From Acidobacteriota bacterium (GTDB taxonomy: Bacteria > Acidobacteriota > HRBIN11): a stretch of DNA of 10,742 nt. Position numbers and translations under genes: made by a program. Shown one piece after another: positions 1 through 6,842 of this stretch. The stretch is taken from the NCBI GenBank assembly GCA_025061865.1, contig JANXAA010000041.1, forward strand, positions 1-10,742. Reading direction: 5' to 3'. How positions within the stretch are numbered: the first letter of the stretch is position 1; every line of letters begins with the position of its first letter. The notes beneath the pieces are model-generated. The model was not told where the DNA came from and did no database searches. It saw nothing but the letters and a program-made list of their open reading frames with translations.

Positions 1-240
1 GAGACGAAGACATTGGTCGAGACGATCCACACGCGCACGACCGGGACGTCTGCCCCGGACGGGATCCGAAACGACCGTAGCCAGGCCGTAGAGTGCCCAG
101 GCGGTGACACAGGCCTCGGGCTCGTGGGGTCAGCCGATGTCTCGTCGGCCGAGAGCGTATGAGTCGAACGGGCCGTAGCTGCTAAAGGCAAGTCCCCGCG
201 TGCACCCCCCTGGCAAAAAATCTCAGCCGGCTGAGCCCTT
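1..240. other. Window edge beyond a terminator, no confident gene
   Basis: No reading frame here is convincing. The minus frame of the neighbouring lipoprotein stays open to base 1, but its translation after the terminator near 215-236 looks unlike protein. Another minus frame gives more protein-like stretches (GPFDSYALGRR, then ACVTAWALYGLATVVSDP) but contains a TGA between them. The last codons of the open frame (VPVVRVWIVSTNVFV) again look coding. A decayed or frameshifted minus-strand gene that continues past the window is possible. It cannot be settled from this sequence. Confidence 0.3.
215..236 (-). terminator. Probable intrinsic terminator of the lipoprotein gene
   Basis: On the minus strand a GCTCAG stem arm, a CCGG loop and the complementary CTGAG arm (a 14-base perfect palindrome at 222-235) are followed at once by A and six T residues (215-220 read in reverse). 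This is the classic rho-independent layout, though the stem is short. It lies 5 bases after a TAA at 241-243, which supports the end of the adjacent gene being there. Confidence 0.55.
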
Positions 241-965
241 TTAGTCACGTCCGCCCCAATCCGCAGACCGCACCACCACGGCGGCGACCAGGCCCATGCC
301 GGCAGATTGAAATCCGGCCGGACCGTCTCTACGGGGAATGACCAACATTCAGGGGTCGCGGGCGCAGCGACCAGTGTGCAGATGCGGCCGTCGTCGGATG
401 TGAGACCGAACCACAGACGACGGCCGTCGTCCCACGCGGTCACGCCCTGGGGCCATGTCATCCGGGTCGACGGAGATGAAGTGCTTTCCGAAAATGCAAG
501 AAGCTCAGTCGGTGTAGCCAGCCAGACCGTACCGTCCGTGACAGCCCAAGCACGGGGGGCTTGCCAGCGTTCGTCTGACCATCGGACCGGCGAGGCGTCC
601 TGCGAGGCGTCCGACGGCCAGAAAACGACAGCGCCCTCCGCGGGCAGCCAGGCCGCCCAGCCGTGGCCTGTCCATCGGAGCTCGGCTACGTCGCCGGGCG
701 CAGTCCATTCGACGACCGGCTCGACGATCAATTGCACCGGTCCCAGCCGGACCGTACAAGCCAGCAAGCAGAGGCATACAAGATAGGGGATGGAAAATCC
801 GATAGACCCGATGAGGTCCCAGGGGCCGGGTCTCGAGGCCCCCCAAAGGGGGGTTATGGATCTCGAACCCTCAGACTCCAAAACGCTTCGGGGGGCCTGG
901 ACGGCTTCATTTTCCCAAGCCGAATCATTCGTCCTTGAGAAGCAAGTTCGCAGAAGGAGTCTCAT
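241..965 (-). CDS. Probable lipoprotein, Trp/Gly-rich, with a possible frameshift near its end
   Basis: This minus-strand frame opens with ATG at 965 and has no stop for 321 codons to the window edge. Residues 1-50 are poor in protein features. Residues 51-70 form a hydrophobic segment ending in LLAC, a lipobox, so secretion and lipid attachment at the cysteine are likely. A shorter form from TTG at 881 would put the hydrophobic segment nearer the N-terminus. The rest contains repeating motifs such as LRWTGHGWAAWLP, DGTVWLATP and WDDGRRLWFGL, which suggest beta-propeller blades (inference). Near position 300 the open frame turns into an odd Trp/Pro run, while the frame +2 gives GMGLVAAVVVRSADWGGRD and a TAA at 243-241, just before a terminator. 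I therefore place the end at 241. No close family was recognised. It lies downstream of dnaJ on the same strand. Confidence 0.55.
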
Positions 966-1072
966 GAGTCCTATGGGACAGGGCACCTTCCCTTAACTCT
1001 CCTCCCACTGACAATGAGTTCGAGTCTCTGGAATTGGGAATTCCGTGTCCCTCTATCATAGGATCCCTGAGA

Positions 1073-1085
1073 CCCGATGCTCGGG
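1073..1085 (-). terminator. Short hairpin just after the dnaJ stop
   Basis: CCCGA and TCGGG flank a 3-base loop 6 bases after the dnaJ TGA. There is no T run, so it is at best a weak terminator. The same gap (966-1091) holds a second perfect hairpin, GGAATT-GGG-AATTCC at 1030-1044. No clear promoter for the lipoprotein gene was seen between them. Confidence 0.25.
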
Positions 1086-1091
1086 ACTTCT

Positions 1092-2258
1092 TCAATGGGT
1101 ACCCCCGAAGAAGTCGCGCATCCGGCGGAACATCCGTCTCTGCTGGGGTGCAATGTCAGGGTGATACTTACGGGCCATCTTCTCCAAGATAGCCCGGTCT
1201 TCCTCATCGACCTGCGCAGGAACGACGACCTTCACTTGGACGTACAGGTCACCGTGACCATTTCCTTGGACCCGAGGCATACCCCGGCCCGGGATTTTGA
1301 TGATTGTGCCGGGCTGGGTGCCGGGTTCAATGTGGAGCACCTCCTTTTGGCCATCCAGGGTCTGGATCTCGACCTCGTCTCCGACGAGGGCCTGAAAGAT
1401 GCTGATCGACTGTTCGACGTACAGGTCATCACCCTGCCGGCGGAAAATGGGATGTTCCTGGACCTTAATAAGGACGTATAGGTCTCCCGCTGGTCCTCCG
1501 CGGATGCCCGCATCCCCTTCCCCACGCAGACGGACTTGCATCCCGGTGTCCACACCCGGCGGGATGCGGACCTCGATAGTCTGAGTGTCGGCCACCCGAC
1601 CCTCACCATGACAATGGGTGCACGGATTGGTGATAATCCGACCGAGACCGCCACAACGAGCACAGGTCTGGCTGATGAAGAGAAAGCTCCGTTGAGCTTG
1701 CATCATACCCGTACCCCGACAGGTAGGGCACGTCTGGTCACGGTAACGGCCCTCGGTCCCCGCGCCCTGGCATTGGGAACAGACGACCCGTTTGGGGACC
1801 TTTAGGGAGACCGTCTTGCCCCGATAGGCGTCTTCTAAGCTGATTGTCAAGGTGTACTGGAGGTCTTCGCCGGGGACAGCGTCGCTCGGACGGCCCGTAC
1901 GGGAGGACTCCCAGGCCCAAGGCCAGCTGAAGTGGAAGACGCGCTCCCATCCGCCATTCATGAACCAGCGGAAGATGTCCTCAAAGTCCCGAAAGATCTC
2001 GGGATTCCAGTATCGGCCGGGGTCAGCGCCGACGTGCCGATGGAGGCCCTCGGTGCCATAACGGTCATAGATGGCCCGTTTCTCCTTATCGATCAGGACC
2101 GAATAGGCCTCCGTGATCTCCTTGAATTTCTCTTCGGCCTCCTTGTTGCCGGGATTTCGGTCCGGATGGTACTGGAGAGCCAATCGACGGTAGGCCTTCT
2201 TGATTTCTTCTTCGGTAGCGTTCCGGGACACACCCAGGATGGCGTAGTAATCCTTCAT
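1092..2258 (-). CDS. dnaJ: Chaperone protein DnaJ (type I Hsp40)
   Basis: DnaJ is a cytoplasmic co-chaperone that stimulates the DnaK ATPase and delivers unfolded clients. The protein is 388 residues. The J-domain covers about 1-70, with the HPD motif at 31-33. Four CxxCxGxG zinc-binding repeats lie at 160-167, 177-184, 199-206 and 213-220, and a C-terminal substrate-binding region follows to about 388. ATG 2258 is chosen because the protein then begins MKDYYAILGV, as expected for the family, and AGGGG lies 8 bases upstream. Reading further back would run through a tRNA gene. The linker between the J and zinc domains (about 84-117) is not the usual Gly/Phe-rich stretch. It is rich in Trp and Phe (FMNGGWERVFHFSWPWAWE). 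No dnaK or grpE is present here. The nearest upstream gene on the same strand is tRNA-Leu, 96 bases away, and read-through from its promoter is possible. Confidence 0.97.
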   Translation of the reverse strand: MKDYYAILGVSRNATEEEIKKAYRRLALQYHPDRNPGNKEAEEKFKEITEAYSVLIDKEKRAIYDRYGTEGLHRHVGADPGRYWNPEIFRDFEDIFRWFMNGGWERVFHFSWPWAWESSRTGRPSDAVPGEDLQYTLTISLEDAYRGKTVSLKVPKRVVCSQCQGAGTEGRYRDQTCPTCRGTGMMQAQRSFLFISQTCARCGGLGRIITNPCTHCHGEGRVADTQTIEVRIPPGVDTGMQVRLRGEGDAGIRGGPAGDLYVLIKVQEHPIFRRQGDDLYVEQSISIFQALVGDEVEIQTLDGQKEVLHIEPGTQPGTIIKIPGRGMPRVQGNGHGDLYVQVKVVVPAQVDEEDRAILEKMARKYHPDIAPQQRRMFRRMRDFFGGTH

Positions 2259-2354
2259 AGCCAGTGCCCCTGTAACTCGAATTGGAGTGTTGGGTGTCAG
2301 GTCCTCATAGGTCCAGGAAAAGCCTGATCCCAGACCCCTTAAACCCCAGTTCGC

Positions 2355-2442
2355 TGGTGCCGGGGGCGGGACTCGAACCCGCACGGGCGTGACCGCCCAG
2401 GGGATTTTAAGTCCCCAGTGTCTACCGTTCCACCACCCCGGC
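2355..2442 (-). tRNA. tRNA-Leu (anticodon UAA)
   Basis: A full cloverleaf can be drawn on the minus strand. The acceptor GCCGGGG (2442-2436) pairs with CCCCGGC, followed by discriminator A and an encoded CCA at 2357-2355. The anticodon stem GGGGA/TCCCC encloses the loop CTTAAAA, giving anticodon TAA, which reads UUA/UUG leucine codons. The long variable arm (GGGCGGTCACGCCC) is the class II feature expected of tRNA-Leu. The T-arm has GCGGG, TTCGAGT and CCCGC. The length is 88 bases with CCA. Confidence 0.97.
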
Positions 2443-2466
2443 CCTGAGTCCGGACAGCGGACTTCC

Positions 2467-2472
2467 ATTATA
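2467..2472 (-). promoter_or_regulatory. -10 box (TATAAT) for tRNA-Leu
   Basis: A perfect TATAAT lies on the minus strand 24 bases before the mature tRNA 5' end. Transcription would start near 2460 with a leader of about 17 bases. No good -35 hexamer is visible at 16-18 bases spacing. Confidence 0.65.
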
Positions 2473-2548
2473 TAGTAGGTCGAGGCGTGACGACGTCATA
2501 GGCAGATACCAGCGTGCTTGCCTGACATTTATGATGGGCAATGTGTAG

Positions 2549-2569
2549 GGCCTGGGCCCAACCCAGGCC
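2549..2569 (-). terminator. Strong GC hairpin between the TPR gene and tRNA-Leu
   Basis: GGCCTGGG and CCCAGGCC form a perfect 8-bp stem around a 5-base loop. There is no T run on either side, so it is not a canonical rho-independent terminator. It sits after the minus-strand TPR gene and before the tRNA promoter, where a transcript end would be expected. A second stem (CCGCC/GGCGG) follows at about 2578-2596. The rest of 2473-2703 shows no gene. Confidence 0.35.
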
Positions 2570-2703
2570 GACTGGGCCGCCACCGTCACCGGCGGTGTTC
2601 AGACGTCGGTATCGGGACAAGGTGACGCTGCCATGACTGGCGGCGTTCCGGGGTGTGGAATCGACGATGCAGAGAGGGCGACCACGCGAGGGTCCCCCAC
2701 ACG

Positions 2704-2761
2704 GCCTGCCCTATCTACCTGCTACCCACTGGTCAACCTGCCTACCTGTCCGCTTGCCCAC
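2704..2761. repeat. Low-complexity CTGCC/CTACC tract, copy 1
   Basis: Degenerate repeats of GCCTGCC, CTACCTG, GCTACCC and CCTGTCC run across the end of the TPR gene, so the stop codon and last residues of that protein are encoded by the tract. The segment at 2704-2727 resembles 7150-7178 closely: both have GCCTGCC, CTATCT and GCTACCC in the same order. Confidence 0.5.
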
Positions 2762-4064
2762 ATAAGGGAACCTGTACACCGTAGGCCTGCGCCCGGCGGC
2801 AGAGGTCGCCAGTCACACCCGTCAGGCCTTGGAGACGATAGTACTCGACGAGGCCCCCGTAGGCCTCAGCCGAGCGGGGATCCCGCTCGAGGACCCGTTC
2901 CCACGCCCGCACGGCCGCCCGAGGATCGCCGAACCGGTACTCTAATCGGGCGACCAAGCGGGCCACGGCGACGTCGTCGGGCCGGGCCATCTCGAGGGCC
3001 TCGGCCGACCGACCCGTCCGTTCATACAGCAGGGCTAGACCGTAAGCACCCGTCGCCTGATAGGCCCACCGGCCGCGCATGAACTCAAAGACCCACTCGG
3101 CCAGACCCGCCTGCCCGGTCTCCAGGGCCCGCAGGCCGACCTGCAAGAGGGCCGCCCGGGTCGCGTCGTCCTCGGGGGCCTGCCGGAGCCATTCGAAGGC
3201 CTTCTGGAGATCTCCTTCCTGCAACGCCAATCGCCCTAAGCCCTGATAGGCGGCCCCGTAAGATGCGTCCCGGGTCAGGACCTCCATGTAAATCGTCTGG
3301 GCCGCCCCCCGAAGGCCGGCATCGACCAGGAGCCGGGCCAGCCGATCCCGGAAGTCCAGACTCGCCCGGTCGCCCCGCCCGTAGGTCCGATCGGCCACTT
3401 GCAGAGCCTCCCAAGTCGCGGCGTCCAGGCCCTCCCACTGGCCCGACCGGACACGCCCCACGATGTCCCAATAAGCTAAGTCGGGGTTTCGACTCCGGCG
3501 ATCCCGAAGGCGTTCAAGGAACGCCTCTGTCAAGCCCATCTCGGGATAGGTCGCCGCCAACGGTAGAGCTTGCCAGAGAGTCTTCGGATTCCCCCCGTCT
3601 AAGACGGCTTGCAGGACCGACCGGGCCGCTTCGGTAAAGCCCCGGTGAACCAGAAACTCCGCCAGCTCCGGCCGCAGGTCCGGCGGCGTGATTCTCTCAA
3701 GGAGTTCGGGCCGCCCGAGCCGAATAAGATGGCCGTATACCCGCGAGGCCAGGCTCGGGTCCCAGCGGACGGCCTGCCGGAAGGCCTCGAGGGCCTCGTC
3801 GATACGGCCCCAGACCCAGCAGAAGAGACCCAATTCGTACCAGAGAGAGGCCTCTGAGGGGATGATGGTCCGAGCGTCCCGCCAGAGTCGCTCGGACCAC
3901 CGGGACGGAGCGCCCGTCCGCCACAGGAGGTCGGCCAGGTTCCGACGACTTACGTAGTCCTGGGGATTCGTCACCGAGGCCATCACGTAGGCGGCGACCG
4001 CCGAGGCCGTGTTCTCAACGGAGGGGTCCGTCGGCATCTCCAGCACGCCGAGATACTGATACAT
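2742..4064 (-). CDS. TPR-repeat protein, probably the C-terminal part of a Wzy_C-TPR protein
   Basis: This 440-residue protein is almost entirely helical tetratricopeptide-like repeats. The clearest are around SLWYELGLFCWVWGRIDEAL (about 73-92), AAYQGLGRLALQEGDLQKAF, GAYGLALLYERTGRSAEAL and AEAYGGLVEYYRLQGL. TPRs are protein-binding scaffolds. In O-antigen ligase-family (Wzy_C) proteins of many environmental bacteria such repeats follow the membrane domain. ATG 4064 has no strong ribosome-binding site. The frame is open back to a TGA at 4098-4100, and that TGA is the stop of the upstream Wzy_C fragment in exactly the same frame. The 11 codons between them (ALLTAGRGTSR) read naturally into MYQYLGVLEM. 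The protein may therefore be the third piece of a gene broken by a nonsense change, or a separately translated soluble partner. No signal peptide is seen. Confidence 0.75.
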   Translation of the reverse strand: MYQYLGVLEMPTDPSVENTASAVAAYVMASVTNPQDYVSRRNLADLLWRTGAPSRWSERLWRDARTIIPSEASLWYELGLFCWVWGRIDEALEAFRQAVRWDPSLASRVYGHLIRLGRPELLERITPPDLRPELAEFLVHRGFTEAARSVLQAVLDGGNPKTLWQALPLAATYPEMGLTEAFLERLRDRRSRNPDLAYWDIVGRVRSGQWEGLDAATWEALQVADRTYGRGDRASLDFRDRLARLLVDAGLRGAAQTIYMEVLTRDASYGAAYQGLGRLALQEGDLQKAFEWLRQAPEDDATRAALLQVGLRALETGQAGLAEWVFEFMRGRWAYQATGAYGLALLYERTGRSAEALEMARPDDVAVARLVARLEYRFGDPRAAVRAWERVLERDPRSAEAYGGLVEYYRLQGLTGVTGDLCRRAQAYGVQVPLCGQADR

Positions 4065-4097
4065 TCGGGAAGTGCCTCGCCCGGCGGTGAGAAGTGC

Positions 4098-4925
4098 TCA
4101 GGCTCGGCGAAGCCCCTCTGCCGAGGCCGGCGTCCCCTGCCGGACGGCCTGGTAGAGGTCCTCCTCGACCCGCTCGATGGTATACAGCCGAAACGACTGC
4201 ACGATGAAGGCTACTGCTGAGATGACCCCGACCCCGCTGGCCAGGACTGCCCGAAGCCTGACCCACCTTTCTCCCCGTGGGAAAGAGGCCGGCGGTAAGG
4301 GCCTCCCCTCCCTTTCTTCCCACCGAACTCCCAAACTGCCGGACGGCTGAACTGCCAGGCTATGGCTCATATCCACGTGCCGCATGGCGATCATCAAACC
4401 CACGAGGACCATCGCCAGCAGGACGTTCGTCGGAATCCGCAGGTCCAGGTCGACCAGGCTATCGAGGACAAAATACGCCAGGCCTATCTGACAGCCCCAC
4501 GCCCAGAGACCCAACGTGCCGCTCCGGATAGGCGTCCGCCGGAACCATCGAATGAGGGCTACCAACCACACAGCTAAGGCCGTCAGTCCGACGAGGCCCG
4601 TGTCGCTGACCCACTGAAGAAGCTCGTTATGGGCGGCGTTCCACTGACCGGTCGAGTAAAACGACTGGACTGAGTAAAAAGCCTCCCCAAAGGTCCCCAG
4701 GCCCGTCCCCCAGACCGGGAACCGGCTAATGAGTCGCAATGTGTCCCACCACGCCCTCAGCCGGCGCCCGGGTTCCAACTCGAGTTCCTGAGGAATCAAG
4801 GCCAGCCGTTCGAAGATCGGTCGAGGCCCGACCCACAGGAAGAGGGCCAGGCTGAGGAGTAACAAGACGATCAGGGGCCGGACCCATCGGTGACGTCCCC
4901 CGTCCGCCCGAGACGCCGGGTCCAA
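4098..4925 (-). CDS. O-antigen ligase/polymerase (Wzy_C) family, C-terminal half
   Basis: This 275-residue reading starts at TTG 4925, but the frame is open from 5027. It has hydrophobic segments near 16-31, 108-125, 141-160, 166-182 and 226-243. GTGLGTF (73-79) and AHNELLQWVSDTGLVGL (98-114) match the Wzy_C signature of O-antigen ligases and polymerases, which includes a conserved His in a periplasmic loop. Such proteins join or polymerise lipid-linked glycans at the periplasmic face of the inner membrane. The protein lacks the N-terminal helices, which are encoded just upstream in another frame, so this looks like the second part of one gene. Residues about 200-221 (EREGRPLPPASFPRGER) are encoded by a dispersed palindromic repeat. 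The reading ends at TGA 4100-4098, and the TPR gene continues in the same frame. Confidence 0.8.
   Translation of the reverse strand: MDPASRADGGRHRWVRPLIVLLLLSLALFLWVGPRPIFERLALIPQELELEPGRRLRAWWDTLRLISRFPVWGTGLGTFGEAFYSVQSFYSTGQWNAAHNELLQWVSDTGLVGLTALAVWLVALIRWFRRTPIRSGTLGLWAWGCQIGLAYFVLDSLVDLDLRIPTNVLLAMVLVGLMIAMRHVDMSHSLAVQPSGSLGVRWEEREGRPLPPASFPRGERWVRLRAVLASGVGVISAVAFIVQSFRLYTIERVEEDLYQAVRQGTPASAEGLRRA
4266..4316. repeat. Palindromic CTCCCC/GGGAAAGAGGCCGG repeat, copy A
   Basis: TCTCCCC-G-TGGGAAAGAG is followed by GCCGG, GG and a reverse CCTCCCCTCCCTTTC arm. The core resembles copy C at 7353-7385 (TCCCC, TGGGGAGAGGCCGG, AGG). On its right, as seen on the plus strand, lies a low-complexity tract of AACTGCC and AACTCCC units (about 4324-4358). 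The repeat is inside the Wzy_C reading frame and keeps the frame. Confidence 0.5.
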
Positions 4926-4936
4926 ACCGAATACCT

Positions 4937-5010
4937 CTGGCCCTACCCTTTGCTCTTTGCCCTTTACGCTTTGCCCCTCCCCCCCGAAGCCGGGTGAGGG
5001 AAAGCCCCAT
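4937..5010. repeat. Palindromic G/C repeat plus CTTTGCCC tract, copy B
   Basis: The plus strand shows degenerate units of about 8-10 bases (ACCCTTTGCTC, TTTGCCC, TTTACGC, TTTGCCCC) at about 4945-4976. They are followed by CTCCCCCCCGAAGCCGGG and TGAGGGAAAG. The element lies where the two Wzy_C reading frames overlap, and its run of seven C (seven G on the minus strand) is a natural place for a one-base slip. Confidence 0.55.
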
Positions 5011-5986
5011 CGTTTACCCGTGACTTCCTATTCTCCCGACGATTTATCCCCCGGGGCACCCCCAGGAAGAGCATCCCCGCCAAGACCAAGAGCGTCGCAC
5101 TAATGCCACCCCGAGACCGGGAAAAGCCGATTCCTAACATGATGGCCAAAATCCCCAGAGTCAGCATCGGGAAGAGGCCACTCGCCATGTTCAGGACGAC
5201 CCGCACGCGTCCCCAAAAGTTTCGGGGAAGCTGACGTCGAAGCTCTTTCCACCAACCGAGCCATACAGCGATGGCCACCGGCAGACTCAGCCCCAGGAAA
5301 TCCACGTAGTGGTTGGCGTTATAGAATGAGCCTGACGCCCGTTCGACAGTCGCCCGCTCGGCGGCCGGCCACGGCAGATGGCCCGTCCAGTAACCGAAAA
5401 GTCCGTACAGGGCCTGAAATACGGCTAAGACAACGATAGCCCCGAGCGTCCATCCGATAAGGGTCCGATCCCGCCAACCATACGCCACGGCAAAGGCGAC
5501 GGCCCCGCAAGCGGCCCAGTCCATCAGGTCGTGCCACGTCCCCTCCGGCCAGATCGAGAGCGGACGACGGTCTCGACCGGCCCAGCCCGGCGGTAACAGG
5601 GTCCGGACCGCATCCCCCTGGGGAATTTCATCGAGCATGGCACGGAAGGCCTCCGGCCGGGCCCGCTCCCAGACCCGGGCCGTCTCGGGAGCCACGACCT
5701 GCAGGATGTCCATCGGCAAGGGCACTAACGTCAGGAGGACAGACCCGAAGAACCCGGCCAGGCCGGCCCACACCCGAAGCGGCAGACGGCCCGCCGGTAA
5801 GTTCACCCAAGACCGGTTCAGGACCACCATCAAAAAGAGGAGACCCGCCCCTACATGCAGGACAAGCCGCTCTGGCGGGAGCGTCCCGCCCCATCGCCAC
5901 ATCGTGAAGCCCAGGAGGCCAACGACCCAGCCCCACCCGAGAGCTCCGACGGGCCCGATTTGCAGAAACCTCCGCCCTATTCGCAT
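4964..5986 (-). CDS. O-antigen ligase/polymerase (Wzy_C) family, N-terminal half
   Basis: This 340-residue membrane protein fragment has hydrophobic segments near 12-30, 41-56, 70-90, 155-170, 176-199, 229-246, 265-287 and 293-311. GSFYNANHYVDF (219-230) matches the Asn-His-Tyr/Phe motif of the O-antigen ligase/polymerase superfamily. SRSRGG (289-294) also fits the family. ATG 5986 is well supported by GGGAGGG at 6000-5994, 7 bases upstream. Residues after about 320 (DGAFPHPASGGRGKA) do not fit the family and come from the palindromic repeat. The frame then hits TAA at 4966-4964. The missing second half is found directly downstream in frame +2, so one lost base anywhere in 4964-5027 would explain the split. 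It is the first gene of the Wzy_C-TPR unit. A 177-base gap with two hairpins lies upstream. Confidence 0.85.
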   Translation of the reverse strand: MRIGRRFLQIGPVGALGWGWVVGLLGFTMWRWGGTLPPERLVLHVGAGLLFLMVVLNRSWVNLPAGRLPLRVWAGLAGFFGSVLLTLVPLPMDILQVVAPETARVWERARPEAFRAMLDEIPQGDAVRTLLPPGWAGRDRRPLSIWPEGTWHDLMDWAACGAVAFAVAYGWRDRTLIGWTLGAIVVLAVFQALYGLFGYWTGHLPWPAAERATVERASGSFYNANHYVDFLGLSLPVAIAVWLGWWKELRRQLPRNFWGRVRVVLNMASGLFPMLTLGILAIMLGIGFSRSRGGISATLLVLAGMLFLGVPRGINRRENRKSRVNDGAFPHPASGGRGKA

Positions 5987-6050
5987 GATGCTACCCTCCC
6001 CCGCCAGGACGCGGAATACAAGATACGAACTCGATGTACATATTAGAAGA

Positions 6051-6093
6051 CGCCCGTCCGATCGCGGGCGGCTTGGTAGCCCCCGACGCTACC
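6051..6093. other. Tandem hairpins upstream of the Wzy_C gene
   Basis: Two perfect 6-bp stems sit side by side: CGCCCG/CGGGCG with an 8-base loop (6051-6070), and GGTAGC/GCTACC with a 7-base loop (6075-6093). They lie between the end of the 69-residue gene (6164) and the Wzy_C start (5986), on its 5' side. They could end the upstream transcript or form a structured leader. The flank towards Wzy_C (6010-6050) is A/T-rich and could hold its promoter, but no clear -35/-10 pair was found. Confidence 0.4.
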
Positions 6094-6163
6094 ATGACGG
6101 GCGGCGTCCCCCTGTCCGAGCACCAGCAATGATACCAGCATCATCCCGTCCGAACGATGGGAG

Positions 6164-6373
6164 TTATCCCGGCGTCCCTTTGTCTATCTTCCATACGATG
6201 ATGTCCTTCCTACGAACCCATGGGACGGCGAGCTTCTGGAGCTCGACCAGGCGCCGGATCTTCTCCTTAAAAGGGAGCTTCGACCGCTCCTTTCGAGCCG
6301 CCTCTCCTTCCCGGTACCGTGCGGACCGAATCCAGACCCTTTCACCCATGACGGTCTTCCGCTCATCGGACAT
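6164..6373 (-). CDS. Small charged protein, partner of a nucleotidyltransferase-like gene
   Basis: This intact 69-residue protein begins MSDERKTVMGERVW and is strongly charged, with a helical centre (LPFKEKIRRLVELQKLAV). GGAGA at 6384-6380, 6 bases before ATG 6373, supports this start over the longer reading. Its ATG overlaps the upstream gene by 11 bases (ATGTCCGATGA), the arrangement expected for translational coupling. I know of similar small proteins with an LPF-x-EK helix next to genes for nucleotidyltransferase-fold proteins, in pairs that resemble toxin-antitoxin modules. The function here is inferred from that position only. The partner is broken, so this protein may be an orphan. Confidence 0.65.
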   Translation of the reverse strand: MSDERKTVMGERVWIRSARYREGEAARKERSKLPFKEKIRRLVELQKLAVPWVRRKDIIVWKIDKGTPG

Positions 6374-6842
6374 CGGGGGTCTCCGGCAAGGCCGCAAGCT
6401 TCTCATGCAGTCCGTGTCGATTCAAGACGTTTGCCAGGTACCGGTGGTCTATCTCGGCTTGCTCCCAGAGGAGTCTCGCTTTCCAGAGGTCCTTCTCTCG
6501 GCCAGACCTCAAGAACAGGGCGATCAGGTATTCAGAGGTCATGACCTTCGCGGGGCCGCCCTCGTATTCGACCGCCGCCTGTTCGACGGCCCCCCGTTCC
6601 AAGGGATCGCTGGTAGGATGTCGACCAGGATGCCTTTGATGAGGATCCGGTGCCCCTGCCCCACGTACCCCTGGCTGTGAAGGTATTCAATAGCACGATA
6701 AGTCTGCCTGCATTAACCGACGGCTCTAAGACGACGAAGATGTCCAAGTCCTGCCTAAAGAAGGGCTCCGTCCACCTCAGGGCCCCGATCGCGCCCCGAT
6801 AGCGGAATCTTTGATCAACCCATGTTCCTCGAGTCCGTTCAT
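6363..6842 (-). pseudogene. Nucleotidyltransferase-fold protein (AbiEii/MNT-like), split by three frame changes
   Basis: The pieces in order are: MNGLEEHGLIKDSAIGA from ATG 6842; then IGALRWTEPFFRQDLDIFVV in frame +2, containing an RQDLDIFV segment resembling the nucleotidyltransferase catalytic strand; then TYRAIEYLHSQGY and ILIKGILVDILPAIP, again +2; then ERGAVEQAAVEYEGGPAKV and EYLIALFLRSGREKD, again +2, ending at TGA 6365-6363. Together they make about 160 residues in the order expected for this family. Each change equals one lost base. The first frame hits TGA at 6779-6777 and the third begins after TAA at 6715-6713, so no single frame gives the protein. This is either a true pseudogene or a stretch with base-calling deletions. 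It ends overlapping the small partner gene and starts beside a DUF433 remnant. The known biology of the family (nucleotidyltransferase toxins or antitoxins) is only suggestive here. Confidence 0.75.

Noticed and set aside
307..786. A 159-codon plus-strand open frame
   Set aside because: It is rich in Ser, Thr and Arg, has no motif, and is antisense to the lipobox frame.
852..866. A tRNA T-loop-like stretch (GGTTCGAGATCC) on the minus strand
   Set aside because: The flanking bases pair only over three positions, and no acceptor, D or anticodon arm can be drawn around it. It lies in the open frame of the probable lipoprotein.
2259..2468. N-terminal extension of DnaJ to 2468
   Set aside because: It would translate through the tRNA-Leu gene. 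The family start MKDYY at 2258 has a ribosome-binding site.
4098..4100. TGA read as an amino acid (recoding) to join Wzy_C and TPR
   Set aside because: TGA is used as an ordinary stop by dnaJ and the permease here, Trp is written TGG throughout, and no selenocysteine element was seen.
5637..6680. A 347-codon plus-strand open frame
   Set aside because: Its translation is rich in Arg, Pro, Thr and Ser with no domain. It runs antisense to the well-supported Wzy_C N-terminus and to the small cassette genes.
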